Shown one piece after another: positions 45,421-53,646 of a stretch of 64,000 nucleotides of DNA; position 1 is the stretch's first letter; the number at the start of each line of letters is the position of its first letter. The DNA comes from Pseudomonadota bacterium (lineage in GTDB: Bacteria; Desulfobacterota; Syntrophorhabdia; Syntrophorhabdales; Syntrophorhabdaceae): NCBI GenBank assembly GCA_026388275.1, contig JAPLKB010000065.1, positions 24,236-88,235 on the forward strand. The letters run 5' to 3'. The position numbers and the translations under genes are program-made. Below the pieces are notes generated by a model. That model was not told the origin of the DNA and did no database searches. It worked only from the letters and a program-made list of their open reading frames with translations.

Positions 45421-46021
45421 GAAAGGGTTAACGGCGACTCAGAAAAAGGTCCTTGAATTTTTAAAGGAATACTCGGGGAGCCACGGGTATCCCCCAACCG
45501 TAAGAGAGATAGGAGCCCACTTCGGATTTCTCTGGCCTGCTGCAAGAAGGCACCTACAGTCTCTTGCAAAAAAAGGTGTTCTTCGTATAACGCCTTCAAA
45601 ATCAAGGGGGGTAGAGGTAATAGGGGTCGCCCCGGCAGGCGTATGCACAGTCCCGGTGTTGGGGAAGATAAGGGCAGGAGAACCAACGCTGGCTGTAGAA
45701 GAAATTGATGGCCATATAAGTCTCGACAGAGCGCTCTTTCCGGTAGAGGACATCTTTTCTTTAAAGGTAGTAGGGGACAGCATGAAAGAGGCAGGGATAT
45801 TCCACGGAGATTTTGTAATAGTTAAGCCCCAGCATATTATCGAGCATGGAGAAATAGGCGTGGCGATCATTGGCGATGAAGCAACGGTTAAAAGGATTCT
45901 TTTTGAGGATTGCCGGGTTATTCTGAAGCCGGAAAACAGTAATATGGAATCTGTAACATACAGCCCCGAAGAAGTAACTATTGCCGGAAAGGTGATAGGT
46001 CTTGTCAGAAACAGGATATAA
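45419..46021 (+). CDS. lexA: LexA repressor
   Basis: The 200-residue protein has a winged helix-turn-helix (LTATQKKVLEFLKEYSGSHG, YPPTVREIGAHFGF, HLQSLAKKGVL). An S24 protease domain follows, with cleavage site Ala86-Gly87 (LGKIRAGEP), Ser121 in VVGDSMKEAG and Lys158 in EATVKRI. It represses SOS genes until RecA-stimulated self-cleavage. The recognition helix (FLWPAARRHLQSL) differs from the E. coli version, so a different operator is expected. It is followed after two bases by a small gene and then dinB, forming an SOS cassette. Confidence 0.96.
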   Translation: MKGLTATQKKVLEFLKEYSGSHGYPPTVREIGAHFGFLWPAARRHLQSLAKKGVLRITPSKSRGVEVIGVAPAGVCTVPVLGKIRAGEPTLAVEEIDGHISLDRALFPVEDIFSLKVVGDSMKEAGIFHGDFVIVKPQHIIEHGEIGVAIIGDEATVKRILFEDCRVILKPENSNMESVTYSPEEVTIAGKVIGLVRNRI

Positions 46022-46023
46022 CG

Positions 46024-46263
46024 ATGTATATAGGAAAAACTGTGACCGTTCTTGCAGCCTTTGACCCTTCGTATTGCTTGAAGCCTCTCAAATTCAAATG
46101 GTCGGGGAGGCTTATAAAGGTTGAAGAAATTACCTACACATGGAAGTCAAAAGAGGGGAAGAAGATTATCCATCATTTTTCTCTGACTGATGGGAATGCT
46201 TTTTATGAGCTGAGTTTTGATAACGAGTCCCTGCTCTGGATGCTCGAGAATCTTGAAACATGA
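46024..46263 (+). CDS. Small protein between lexA and dinB, DUF6504-like
   Basis: The 79-residue protein has the pattern F-K-W-x-G-x-x-x-x-V-E-E-I ... W ... F-x-L-T-D-G ... Y-E-L-S, then a closing Trp-Met-Leu-Glu. This resembles the small beta-rich proteins encoded beside imuB/dnaE2 mutasome genes (DUF6504). That likeness is my recollection by eye, not a search. Its start lies two bases after lexA, and its stop overlaps the dinB ATG (ATGA), so it is made together with both. A role as an accessory factor in translesion synthesis is a reasonable guess. Confidence 0.75.
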   Translation: MYIGKTVTVLAAFDPSYCLKPLKFKWSGRLIKVEEITYTWKSKEGKKIIHHFSLTDGNAFYELSFDNESLLWMLENLET

Positions 46264-47480
46264 ACAAAAAAATAATTCTATGCATAGACATGGATGCCTA
46301 TTTTGCATCTGTTGAACAGAAGGTAAATCCCCGTCTCAAAGGAAAACCTATAGCGGTCATCGGTTCAGGTGTAAGGACGGTAATTACCACCTCATCCTAT
46401 GAGGCAAGAAAATACGGCGTCAAAACAGGTATGAATGTCTATGAAGCAAAAAAAATCTGTCCACACATTATCTTTGTTGTGGGGGATAACCGGAAATATA
46501 TTGATACATGCAGGGAGCTTGAGAAGATTTATCATCGTTTCACCCCGGACGTTGAGATTTACTCGATTGATGAGGCATTTCTTGATGTAACCGGTACGTG
46601 CCATCTGTTCGGGAATCCCAGGGAAATCGGGATCTTCATTAAGCAACTGATTAAGAACCGTTTCGGCATCAACTGTACCGTTGGAATAGGACCGAATATC
46701 CTTATGGCAAAACTTGCAAGCGATCTTGCAAAGCCCGATGGATTGTGGCAGATAAAACCTGAAGAGATAACGCCTTTACTTGAAGATATGCCGATAAAGG
46801 AATTATGGGGTATAGGTATGCATACAGAGAAAAAACTTCAAGCCATGGGTATAAAAACGTGTGGGGAACTGGGAAAAACGCCGGTTAGTATTCTGAGAAG
46901 CCGATTTGGTATTATAGGCGAGATACTGAAGGAAATGGGTATGGGTGCATGTACAAGACCTCTTATCACAACAGAGGAAGAGCCTAAATCCATAGGGCAT
47001 AGCATGACCCTCCCTAAGGATATATGTGACAGGGAAGAGATTGAATCCTATATTCTTCAACTGAGCGAAATGGTAGGCAGAAGGGCAAGAGTATCCGGAT
47101 ATGTGGGGAAAACATTGTCTCTTACCTTAAGGTACACTGATTTTGAAACCTTTACAAAACAGACTGCATTATCTTTTTATACCGATGATACCCATGCAAT
47201 ATACTGCCATGCCCTGTCAGTCCTGCGTATGATAAGGCTTAAAGACAGAGTGAGACTCATAGGGGTACGCATTTCCAATATTATAAAAAACACCGGACAA
47301 ATGTCTTTATTTGAAGATGCTGAAAGAAGAAAATCTCTTATTAAAGCAATGGATGAGGTCAACGACAGGTATGGTGACTTCAAGCTGACGTGGGCAGCAT
47401 ACATGAGGCAGATAGAATGCCCGCACGTAATATCCCCTGCATGGAGACCATCAGGATCGAGAAACATTGATGTAAGATGA
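46260..47480 (+). CDS. dinB: DNA polymerase IV (Y family)
   Basis: The 406-residue protein has the catalytic carboxylates in LCIDMDAYFASVEQ and YSIDEAFLDVTG, YEARKYGVKTGM in the fingers, and LASDLAKPDG. The helix-hairpin-helix ELWGIGMHTEKKLQAMGIKT and a little-finger domain follow. MSLFEDAERR near the C-terminus includes QMSLF, a clear beta-clamp binding motif. It performs error-prone translesion synthesis. Its start overlaps the small gene by four bases, so it should be induced with lexA. Confidence 0.96.
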   Translation: MNKKIILCIDMDAYFASVEQKVNPRLKGKPIAVIGSGVRTVITTSSYEARKYGVKTGMNVYEAKKICPHIIFVVGDNRKYIDTCRELEKIYHRFTPDVEIYSIDEAFLDVTGTCHLFGNPREIGIFIKQLIKNRFGINCTVGIGPNILMAKLASDLAKPDGLWQIKPEEITPLLEDMPIKELWGIGMHTEKKLQAMGIKTCGELGKTPVSILRSRFGIIGEILKEMGMGACTRPLITTEEEPKSIGHSMTLPKDICDREEIESYILQLSEMVGRRARVSGYVGKTLSLTLRYTDFETFTKQTALSFYTDDTHAIYCHALSVLRMIRLKDRVRLIGVRISNIIKNTGQMSLFEDAERRKSLIKAMDEVNDRYGDFKLTWAAYMRQIECPHVISPAWRPSGSRNIDVR

Positions 47481-47849
47481 CAATGTTTATGTTGCCTGCT
47501 CGCATTTGTTTGTAAATATGTATTGATTGAATATTTTTTTGTATTGTATGTCTGGCATATGTTCTATGCTCCCTGATACATTTTCGTTCGAAAATTAAAG
47601 GGCGTAGCAGGCTCCGGTATAAGTGCATTAATAGGATTTTTCTTGAGTATGCCAATGATAAATGCCTATCGGCATAGAAGATTGTTGAATAACATATATA
47701 TTTACAAAGTTTTTATAATCAACAAAAAATAAGCTAATCAAATACTAACGCAATAAATTTTAAAAAAATTAACTTGACACGATATATGATAAGGAATAAT
47801 ATAGCAAAAAGCTTCTGCTTTAATACATTAATGAAAGGAGTTAAGCAAC
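47481..47849 (+). other. Spacer with cold-shock gene promoter and leader
   Basis: The 369-base gap after dinB has no gene. A short TTTTCG/CGAAAA dyad near 47580-47595 might weakly terminate dinB, but no U-run follows. The last 80 bases hold a strong promoter (separate entry) and a leader of about 40 nucleotides for the cold-shock gene. Confidence 0.5.
47774..47802 (+). promoter_or_regulatory. Sigma-70 promoter of the cold-shock gene
   Basis: TTGACA (47774-47779) and TAATAT (47797-47802) are separated by exactly 17 bases, close to the ideal housekeeping promoter. Transcription would start near 47809, leaving a leader of about 40 nucleotides before the ATG at 47850, which has AAAGGAG upstream. 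Confidence 0.8.
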
Positions 47850-48053
47850 ATGGCAGTAGGTAAGGTTAAATGGTTTAACGATGCAAAGGGATACGGGTTT
47901 ATTGAGCAGGATAACGGTGAGGATGTATTTGTTCATTTTTCGGCAATTAAACAGGATGGTTTTAAGACCTTAAAGACGGGGGAAAAGGTAGAATTTGAAA
48001 TTACTAAAGGCCCAAAGGGTCCGCAGGCAGCAAATGTCGTAAAAGCTGAATAA
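47850..48053 (+). CDS. Cold-shock domain protein (CspA family)
   Basis: The 67-residue protein is a single cold-shock domain: [20 protein letters not shown] contains RNP1 (KGYGFI) and DVFVHFSAI is RNP2. It binds single-stranded RNA and DNA and acts as an RNA chaperone. It has its own strong promoter and ends at a bidirectional terminator shared with mazG. Confidence 0.97.
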   Translation: MAVGKVKWFNDAKGYGFIEQDNGEDVFVHFSAIKQDGFKTLKTGEKVEFEITKGPKGPQAANVVKAE

Positions 48054-48080
48054 AAAAAGGGGGTCAATTCCCCTTTTTTT
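48052..48080. terminator. Bidirectional terminator between csp and mazG
   Basis: An A-run, AAGGGG, a short loop, CCCCTT and a T-run form a compact hairpin that works from either strand. The last codons and TGA of mazG (48064-48066) lie inside it. Confidence 0.85.
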
Positions 48081-48819
48081 CAATATTTTTTATTTCATTC
48101 CAGAGTTTATCCATAACGGAAAGCGATGAACTTTTAATGTCTATTTTTGTCTCGATGTAATTAAAACGTTTGATAAATTTATTTGAAGTGAATCTCAATG
48201 CATCTTCGGGATCAATTTTATGAAACTTTGAAATGTTTACAATTGTAAAAAGCAGATCGCCGATTTCTTCTTTAATCGCTTCATTATCTCCGGACTCTTC
48301 AGCTTTCTTCAGCTCTTCTATTTCTTCAAACAGTTTTTTATAAATATCGTCAATATTTTCCCAATCAAATCCTACTTTTGCAACCTTCCGCGAGATCAAA
48401 TATGCTTTTGACAATGCCGGAATAATATCGGGGATGTTAGAAAGCAGCGAATAATCTTCCTTTTCATCTTTCTTGATGTCTTCCCATTTTTTCTCAATCG
48501 GTTTATCTAAAGGAGTATTCAAAAAGACATGGGGGTGTCTATTATACATTTTATCATATACGAACTTGACCACATCATCTATATTAAACAACCCTTTTTC
48601 TTTACAAATCTGTGAAATAAAAATAATATGGAAAAGGAGGTCGCCCAGTTCCTCCTTCAAGGCTTTATAGTCATCGTTATCTATGGCTTCAATGACTTCA
48701 TATACCTCTTCCAGAAGAAATGTCTTAAAAGCTTTTGTTGTCTGTTTTTTATCCCAGGGACAACCCTTTTCACTTCTTAAAGTTTCCATAAGCTGAACAA
48801 GCTTTAAGAATCCATCCAT
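48064..48819 (-). CDS. mazG: Nucleoside triphosphate pyrophosphohydrolase
   Basis: The 251-residue protein has two MazG domains. The first contains LRSEKGCPWDKKQTTKAFKT, EEVYEVIEAIDND and ELGDLLFHIIFISQICKEKG. The second contains KLFEEIEELKKAEESGDNEA and EIGDLLFTIVNISKF. The Glu-rich helices bind magnesium. It hydrolyses (d)NTPs to monophosphates for pool cleaning. It is the last gene of the long minus-strand run and starts 18 bases after waaA. Confidence 0.95.
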   Translation of the reverse strand: MDGFLKLVQLMETLRSEKGCPWDKKQTTKAFKTFLLEEVYEVIEAIDNDDYKALKEELGDLLFHIIFISQICKEKGLFNIDDVVKFVYDKMYNRHPHVFLNTPLDKPIEKKWEDIKKDEKEDYSLLSNIPDIIPALSKAYLISRKVAKVGFDWENIDDIYKKLFEEIEELKKAEESGDNEAIKEEIGDLLFTIVNISKFHKIDPEDALRFTSNKFIKRFNYIETKIDIKSSSLSVMDKLWNEIKNIEKKGN

Positions 48820-48837
48820 TATATCTTCCTGTTAAAC

Positions 48838-50082
48838 TTATTTACTTGAATATCTGTCTATGGTTTGTAAAATAATATCTACAGTTTTTTCCATAACTTC
48901 ACTTTGCATTTCAATAATTTTTTTCCCGTTGCTGCCCATTTTGTTTCTTAAATCCTTGTTTTCCAGAACTAACTTTATTTTTTCATAGAGGTCATCACCG
49001 CTACTAACCACAATACCGGCGCCTTGTGTAATAATTGTATCTGCGATATCTTTAAAATTTTCCATATAAGGCCCGAAAATAACCGGTGTCTCAAAAAAAA
49101 GAGGCTCAAGAACGTTCTGCCCGCCATAAGGAGCAAGGCTGCCTCCTACAAAGGCGACCTTGCTTTTTTTGTAGATATCCAGTAAATCGCCGACAGTATC
49201 AACAACCACTGCGTCAATATTTTTATTTGTACTGTTTTTATAATCAGAATATTTTAGTGTTTTTAAAGACAAAGAAAGTTCTTTTTCTATTCTATTTACA
49301 AGAAAAAGTTCTCTTGGTGCAATAAAAAACAAAAAATCAGGAAGATCCTTCTTCAGGCTTTCTATGACGGGAAGTAAGATGTCTAACTCTTTTTCCTTAA
49401 TACTGCCGAATGTTATTATATTTTCTTTATGTGTATCTTTATTAATAAAAGATAATTCTCTAAAATATTTTAAATTACCTGTATCTATTATGTTTTGAGG
49501 ACTCATTCCAATATATGCAAATCTTTTCGCCTGCTCTTCGGACTGGGCAAGCACCAGGTCAATTTTTGATAAAACATTTTTTATAAAAAAAGAAAACCGT
49601 CTGTAATTTTTAAGGGTTGTGTCGGATATCCTACCGTTTACGATAATTATCGGTATATTAAGTTTTTTAACTTCCCATATAAGATTCGGCCATAGTTCGG
49701 TTTCAACTATAATCAGGGCTTTGAATGTAGAACCATTTATAAAGCGTCTTATTGAGTAAGTCAGATCAAAGGGAAGAGAAAATACACTGATGTTTTTATC
49801 AAATTTTTTTCTTAAAAGATCTCTTGTGTAATATGTATTTGTGGTTACTATAAATTGATTTAAATTGGAATGAGACTCCAAATAGTTAACAAGTGTTTCT
49901 GCAATTACTGCTTCACCGATAGAAGCAGCATGAATCCAGACGGCATCTTTTATAGTCGAATGTTTTGTACTGAAGAATAGACGTTCAGCAAGGTTTTTCC
50001 GTATTTTTGCCTTCATGAATGAGAAAAGGATAAAAAATGGAAGAATAATATTGATAGCAATATTATAAATTACTTTCCACAT
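48838..50082 (-). CDS. waaA: 3-deoxy-D-manno-octulosonic-acid transferase
   Basis: The 414-residue protein has an N-terminal membrane anchor and the GT30 core: VWIHAASIGEAVIAETLVNY with the catalytic Glu, LPFDLTYSIRRFI, VETELWPNLIWEVKK, IIIVNGRISDTTLKNYRRF, AQSEEQAKRF, FGSIKEKELDILLPVIESL, and FVGGSLAPYGGQNVLEPLFF. It adds Kdo to lipid A precursor at the cytoplasmic face. Its ATG overlaps the 3' end of the restored frame of the upstream acyltransferase. Confidence 0.95.
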   Translation of the reverse strand: MWKVIYNIAINIILPFFILFSFMKAKIRKNLAERLFFSTKHSTIKDAVWIHAASIGEAVIAETLVNYLESHSNLNQFIVTTNTYYTRDLLRKKFDKNISVFSLPFDLTYSIRRFINGSTFKALIIVETELWPNLIWEVKKLNIPIIIVNGRISDTTLKNYRRFSFFIKNVLSKIDLVLAQSEEQAKRFAYIGMSPQNIIDTGNLKYFRELSFINKDTHKENIITFGSIKEKELDILLPVIESLKKDLPDFLFFIAPRELFLVNRIEKELSLSLKTLKYSDYKNSTNKNIDAVVVDTVGDLLDIYKKSKVAFVGGSLAPYGGQNVLEPLFFETPVIFGPYMENFKDIADTIITQGAGIVVSSGDDLYEKIKLVLENKDLRNKMGSNGKKIIEMQSEVMEKTVDIILQTIDRYSSK

Positions 50083-50740
50083 GCAATATCATCTGCTTGT
50101 TCGGTTAGGGTTTTCAGTGTATTTTCAAGCTCAATTCTTATTCTTTCTATTTCATCAGAATCAATTTTTTTAGCTACAAAAACAGGCTTCCCCCAGGTAA
50201 ACAGAATTTTTGAAAAGGGACGGGGGACAATAAAACTATCCCATGAATGAAAAGTTTTTTTTTACTTGCACTGTAGCTTATTGGTATTATCGCTTTTCCA
50301 GTGAGCCTGGCAAGCTCGATAATACCATTTTTTACAGTATATTTTGGTCCTTTTGGTCCGTCAGGTGTGACAGCAACATCATAGCCATTTTTTAAGTCCG
50401 ATATGATTTCCCTCAGTGAAGATATACCACCTTCTTTTCTGTAAGATCCTCTTACTGCTCCAATGCCAAAATACTTCATAACCTTTGCAATAAATTCACC
50501 GTCACGATGTCTGCTTATGAGCACTTTACCCTTGCCTCTTCTATTGGCAAAGGGCATCATTAAAAGCCTTCCATGCCAGAAGCAGACAATTGAGTTTTCC
50601 CCTTTATCCCACATTTCATGAGCAGGTTCACTGTTTATATGCTTTATTTGAGAAGTAAATTTAATAAAAGAGATAATTATATATATGATGGGTGGAAGTA
50701 TGTTAAGTAAAAAGAAGTACTTAAGCCGCTTAATAGACAT
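50070..50740 (-). CDS. DUF374/lysophospholipid acyltransferase-like protein, frameshifted at an A9 tract
   Basis: The N-terminal part (to about residue 160) is a typical DUF374 protein: FWHGRLLMMPFANRRGKGKV, ISRHRDGEFIAKVMKYFGIG, VRGSYRKEGGISSLREIISD, VAVTPDGPKGPKYTVKNGII. After SYSASKKK the zero frame ends early at 50174. A -1 shift at the nine-A run (minus strand, 50263-50255) restores TFHSWDSFIVPRPFSKILFT and WGKPVFV, continuing to TAA 50070-50072, the usual family ending. That restored end overlaps waaA as expected in this operon. The break may be an assembly error, a real mutation or A-tract slippage. Function: probable acyl transfer in lipid A or phospholipid assembly. Confidence 0.8.
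50255..50263 (-). other. A9 slippery tract at the frameshift site
   Basis: The coding strand reads AGT followed by nine A and then CTTTTC. Codons AAA AAA AAA end the tract; slipping back one base gives ACT TTT CAT TCA TGG and the full-length product. No obvious strong stimulatory hairpin follows. Confidence 0.6.
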
Positions 50741-52496
50741 TTTTTACCTTCTTGTTATTTTTGATTATTTTTTCCGAAGCTTTGCTCCTGAATTGCAATT
50801 CGTAAAGTTTTTTATAAGGCCCGTCAGACGATAAAAGCTCATCGTGTGTGCCGGATTGAACTATTGTTCCTCCTTCAAGGACAATTATTCTATCAGCATG
50901 TATGACTGTTGAAAGTCTATGGGCGATCACGATGGTTGTTCTTCCTTTGATTAAGTTTTCCAATGCTTTTTGAACCTCAACCTCAGAAGCGGTATCGAGA
51001 GAGCTTGTCGCTTCATCAAGAATAAGAATAGGAGTATTTTTGTACAATGCCCTTGCAATTGCAATCCTCTGTTTCTGGCCACCGGAAAGCCTTGTACCTC
51101 TTTCCCCTACTGAAGTATCATATTGTTTGGGGAGTTTTGCAATAAAATCCTGGGAGTATGCCATGCTTGCAACTTCTTCAATTCTGTCCAGATGCTGTTC
51201 GTCGCCGTAGCTTATGTTGTTTTTTATTGTATCATTAAATAATATTACATCCTGTGTAACAAGGGCGATGTTCCATCTCAACGAATTCAATGTCGCGTCC
51301 CTTATATCAATTCCATCTACTTCAATACAACCTTTTGTTACATCATAAAACCTTGGAATAAGATTCACCAGCGTTGTTTTTCCTACCCCACTTTCACCTA
51401 CAATAGCAAGGACTTCATTTTTATTAATTTTTAAATTTATGTTCTTTAGAACCATCTTGTCTTCGTATTTAAAAAAGACATCTTTAAACTCTATGATTCC
51501 CTGAACTTTATCGAGATCAACAGCATTGACTTTTTCTTCAATTTCAGGTTTTCTGTCGATAACCTCAAAGACTCTTACTGCCGCTGCAAGACCTTGCTGT
51601 ATGTTATGGTTTTCCCTGTTAAGCCTTTTTATGGGTTCATAGAGCATTAAAAGGGCAGCGGTAAATGAGAAAAAATTTCCAGGTGTTGAACGTCCGGATA
51701 TTACCTCGTTGCCTCCATACCATATGATAATACCTATAGCAATACCACCAAGTGTTTCCATAATAGGAGACGATAAAGCCCTTATTTTGTAGCGCTTCAG
51801 GATGATGCGGAAAAGAGTATTATTTTCTTCATCAAATCTCTTATTTTCATATTCTTCCATACAGAAAGCTTTTACAATCCGCTGGCCGGTTATGGTCTCG
51901 TGCAAAAAATTGGTAAGTTTTGCCATTTCCTTCTGAGTTTTTGTGCTGACTTTTCTTAACCTTCTTCCAAAGGTTATAATCGGATATATTGCAAATGGCA
52001 AAACAAAGAAAGCAATAATTGCGAGCTTCCAATCCCGGTAAAAAACGACGAATATAAGTCCAATTATTGTGAAAGAATCTTTAAGGATAGCGGTAAAGGC
52101 ATCTGAAACAGTGCTCTGGACAAGCGTTACATCATTTATTATCCTTGAAATAATGGTGCCGGTGGGTGTTTTGTCAAAATAAGATAAAGGTTGCTTCTGG
52201 AGAGCGTTAAAAACCTGATTTCTTATATCTGTTATAACTTTTTGCCCGACATAACCCATCAGGTATGCCTGGAAGTAATCAAAGACACCTTTGCACAGAT
52301 ACATTATTATAACTGCAAATGGGATTATACGAAGCATCGCTGCATTTTTTTCAAAAAAGATATTATCCAAAACGGGTTTGACGATATAAGCCGTTAAACC
52401 ATTGATGCCGGCTACAAGAGACATGAATATCATAGCAAATAAAAGTTTTTTCCAGTATGGTTTAACGTATTTAAGGAGTCTAAGATATAGTGCCAT
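50730..52496 (-). CDS. msbA: Lipid A/lipid flippase, ABC transporter MsbA
   Basis: The 588-residue half-transporter has six N-terminal membrane helices (to about residue 310). The nucleotide-binding domain carries VGESGVGKTTLVNLI (Walker A), the Q loop (LVTQDVILFNDTI), RLSGGQKQRIAIARAL (signature), PILILDEATSSLD (Walker B) and IAHRLSTV (H loop). It flips core-lipid A across the inner membrane. It overlaps lpxB upstream and the acyltransferase downstream. Confidence 0.96.
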   Translation of the reverse strand: MALYLRLLKYVKPYWKKLLFAMIFMSLVAGINGLTAYIVKPVLDNIFFEKNAAMLRIIPFAVIIMYLCKGVFDYFQAYLMGYVGQKVITDIRNQVFNALQKQPLSYFDKTPTGTIISRIINDVTLVQSTVSDAFTAILKDSFTIIGLIFVVFYRDWKLAIIAFFVLPFAIYPIITFGRRLRKVSTKTQKEMAKLTNFLHETITGQRIVKAFCMEEYENKRFDEENNTLFRIILKRYKIRALSSPIMETLGGIAIGIIIWYGGNEVISGRSTPGNFFSFTAALLMLYEPIKRLNRENHNIQQGLAAAVRVFEVIDRKPEIEEKVNAVDLDKVQGIIEFKDVFFKYEDKMVLKNINLKINKNEVLAIVGESGVGKTTLVNLIPRFYDVTKGCIEVDGIDIRDATLNSLRWNIALVTQDVILFNDTIKNNISYGDEQHLDRIEEVASMAYSQDFIAKLPKQYDTSVGERGTRLSGGQKQRIAIARALYKNTPILILDEATSSLDTASEVEVQKALENLIKGRTTIVIAHRLSTVIHADRIIVLEGGTIVQSGTHDELLSSDGPYKKLYELQFRSKASEKIIKNNKKVKNVY

Positions 52497-53646
52497 AGGT
52501 TTGTTTTAAAAAATCAATGATTGTATTTTTTGTCAACTCGTATGAATCCATACTATCAAGTTCTGTTTTTATTTTAATCAATTCCTCATTTATTTTATCA
52601 CTGCCATTATTTAACATATAGAGTGCCTTTTCTGCAATCTTTTCGGGGTCTAAGTGCTGTATAAACTCCGGGAACACCTCTTTTCCTGCTATAATATTCG
52701 GAAGGCTGATATATTTGGATTTTACAAGTAATTTTGCGATTATATAAGATATTTTAGAGATTTTATAAATAACGATTGTTGTAGTGCCGAGAATTGCGGC
52801 TTCCATAGTTGCGCTGCCTGAAGCGATGATGGCAATGTCGCAATAGGAAAGAGCATCGTAGGTTAGCCCTTTAAGATAATTGATATGTATATTACCGGTA
52901 TTAAATGTTTCCACAGTCTTTTGATCGATGCCTTCAGCTAAAGGCAGGAGTATTGCAGGTTCGTTAAAATGAAGCGCAATTCTTTCAATTGCTTTTATTA
53001 AGACCGGCATATGTTTCTTGATTTCATTGCTTCTACTCCCGGGCATTATAGTTATAATCGGGGTTTTTGATTTTATTGCAGCCTTTTCAAAAAACTCTTC
53101 TTTTGTAAGTGTTGGTTTTACGGTATTTACGAATGGATGACCTACATATGTTGCATCTATGTTGTATGCGTCATAGAGTTGTTTTTCAAAGGGCAGGATG
53201 CATATTATTTTGTCTATGAAATTTTTCATTGTTTTTATGCGCCCCTGTCTCCATGCCCATATTTGAGGAGGTATGAAATATAAAACAGGTATACCGTATT
53301 TTTTTGCTGTTTTTGCAATCCTCATGTTAAAGCCGGGAAAATCTACGAGTATAATGAGAGAAGGTTTAATGTGCTTTAAATGATTTTTAATTCGGTTGAA
53401 TGCAGTCCATATATGTTTCAATTTTGGGATTATTTCATTAATGCCTGTAAGGGATATCTCTCTGTAATCATGTACGATATGAACTCCTGCTTCCTCAAGT
53501 TTTTTGCTCCCCATACCGCTGAATTCAATGTCCAATGACTCTCTGATCTTTTTGACAACATGACAGGCATGGATTTCACCTGAAAGCTCTCCTGTTATTA
53601 TGACTATTTTTTTGTTGAAGTGATTATTTGAAATTGTTTTATACAA
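52480..53646 (-). CDS. lpxB: Lipid-A-disaccharide synthase
   Basis: LpxB motifs are VIITGELSGEIHACHVVKKI, FSGMGSKKLEEAGV, ILVDFPGFNMRIAKTAKKYG, YFIPPQIWAWRQGRI, YVGHPFVNTV, IMPGSRSNEIKKHMPVLIKA and IIASGSATMEAAILGT. It joins UDP-2,3-diacylglucosamine with lipid X. No ATG precedes the conserved start. I chose TTG at 53646, which overlaps the upstream stop by eight bases and has weak AAAGA nearby; another in-frame TTG at 53670 is possible. The gene overlaps msbA at its 3' end. Confidence 0.93.
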   Translation of the reverse strand: MYKTISNNHFNKKIVIITGELSGEIHACHVVKKIRESLDIEFSGMGSKKLEEAGVHIVHDYREISLTGINEIIPKLKHIWTAFNRIKNHLKHIKPSLIILVDFPGFNMRIAKTAKKYGIPVLYFIPPQIWAWRQGRIKTMKNFIDKIICILPFEKQLYDAYNIDATYVGHPFVNTVKPTLTKEEFFEKAAIKSKTPIITIMPGSRSNEIKKHMPVLIKAIERIALHFNEPAILLPLAEGIDQKTVETFNTGNIHINYLKGLTYDALSYCDIAIIASGSATMEAAILGTTTIVIYKISKISYIIAKLLVKSKYISLPNIIAGKEVFPEFIQHLDPEKIAEKALYMLNNGSDKINEELIKIKTELDSMDSYELTKNTIIDFLKQTYGTIS

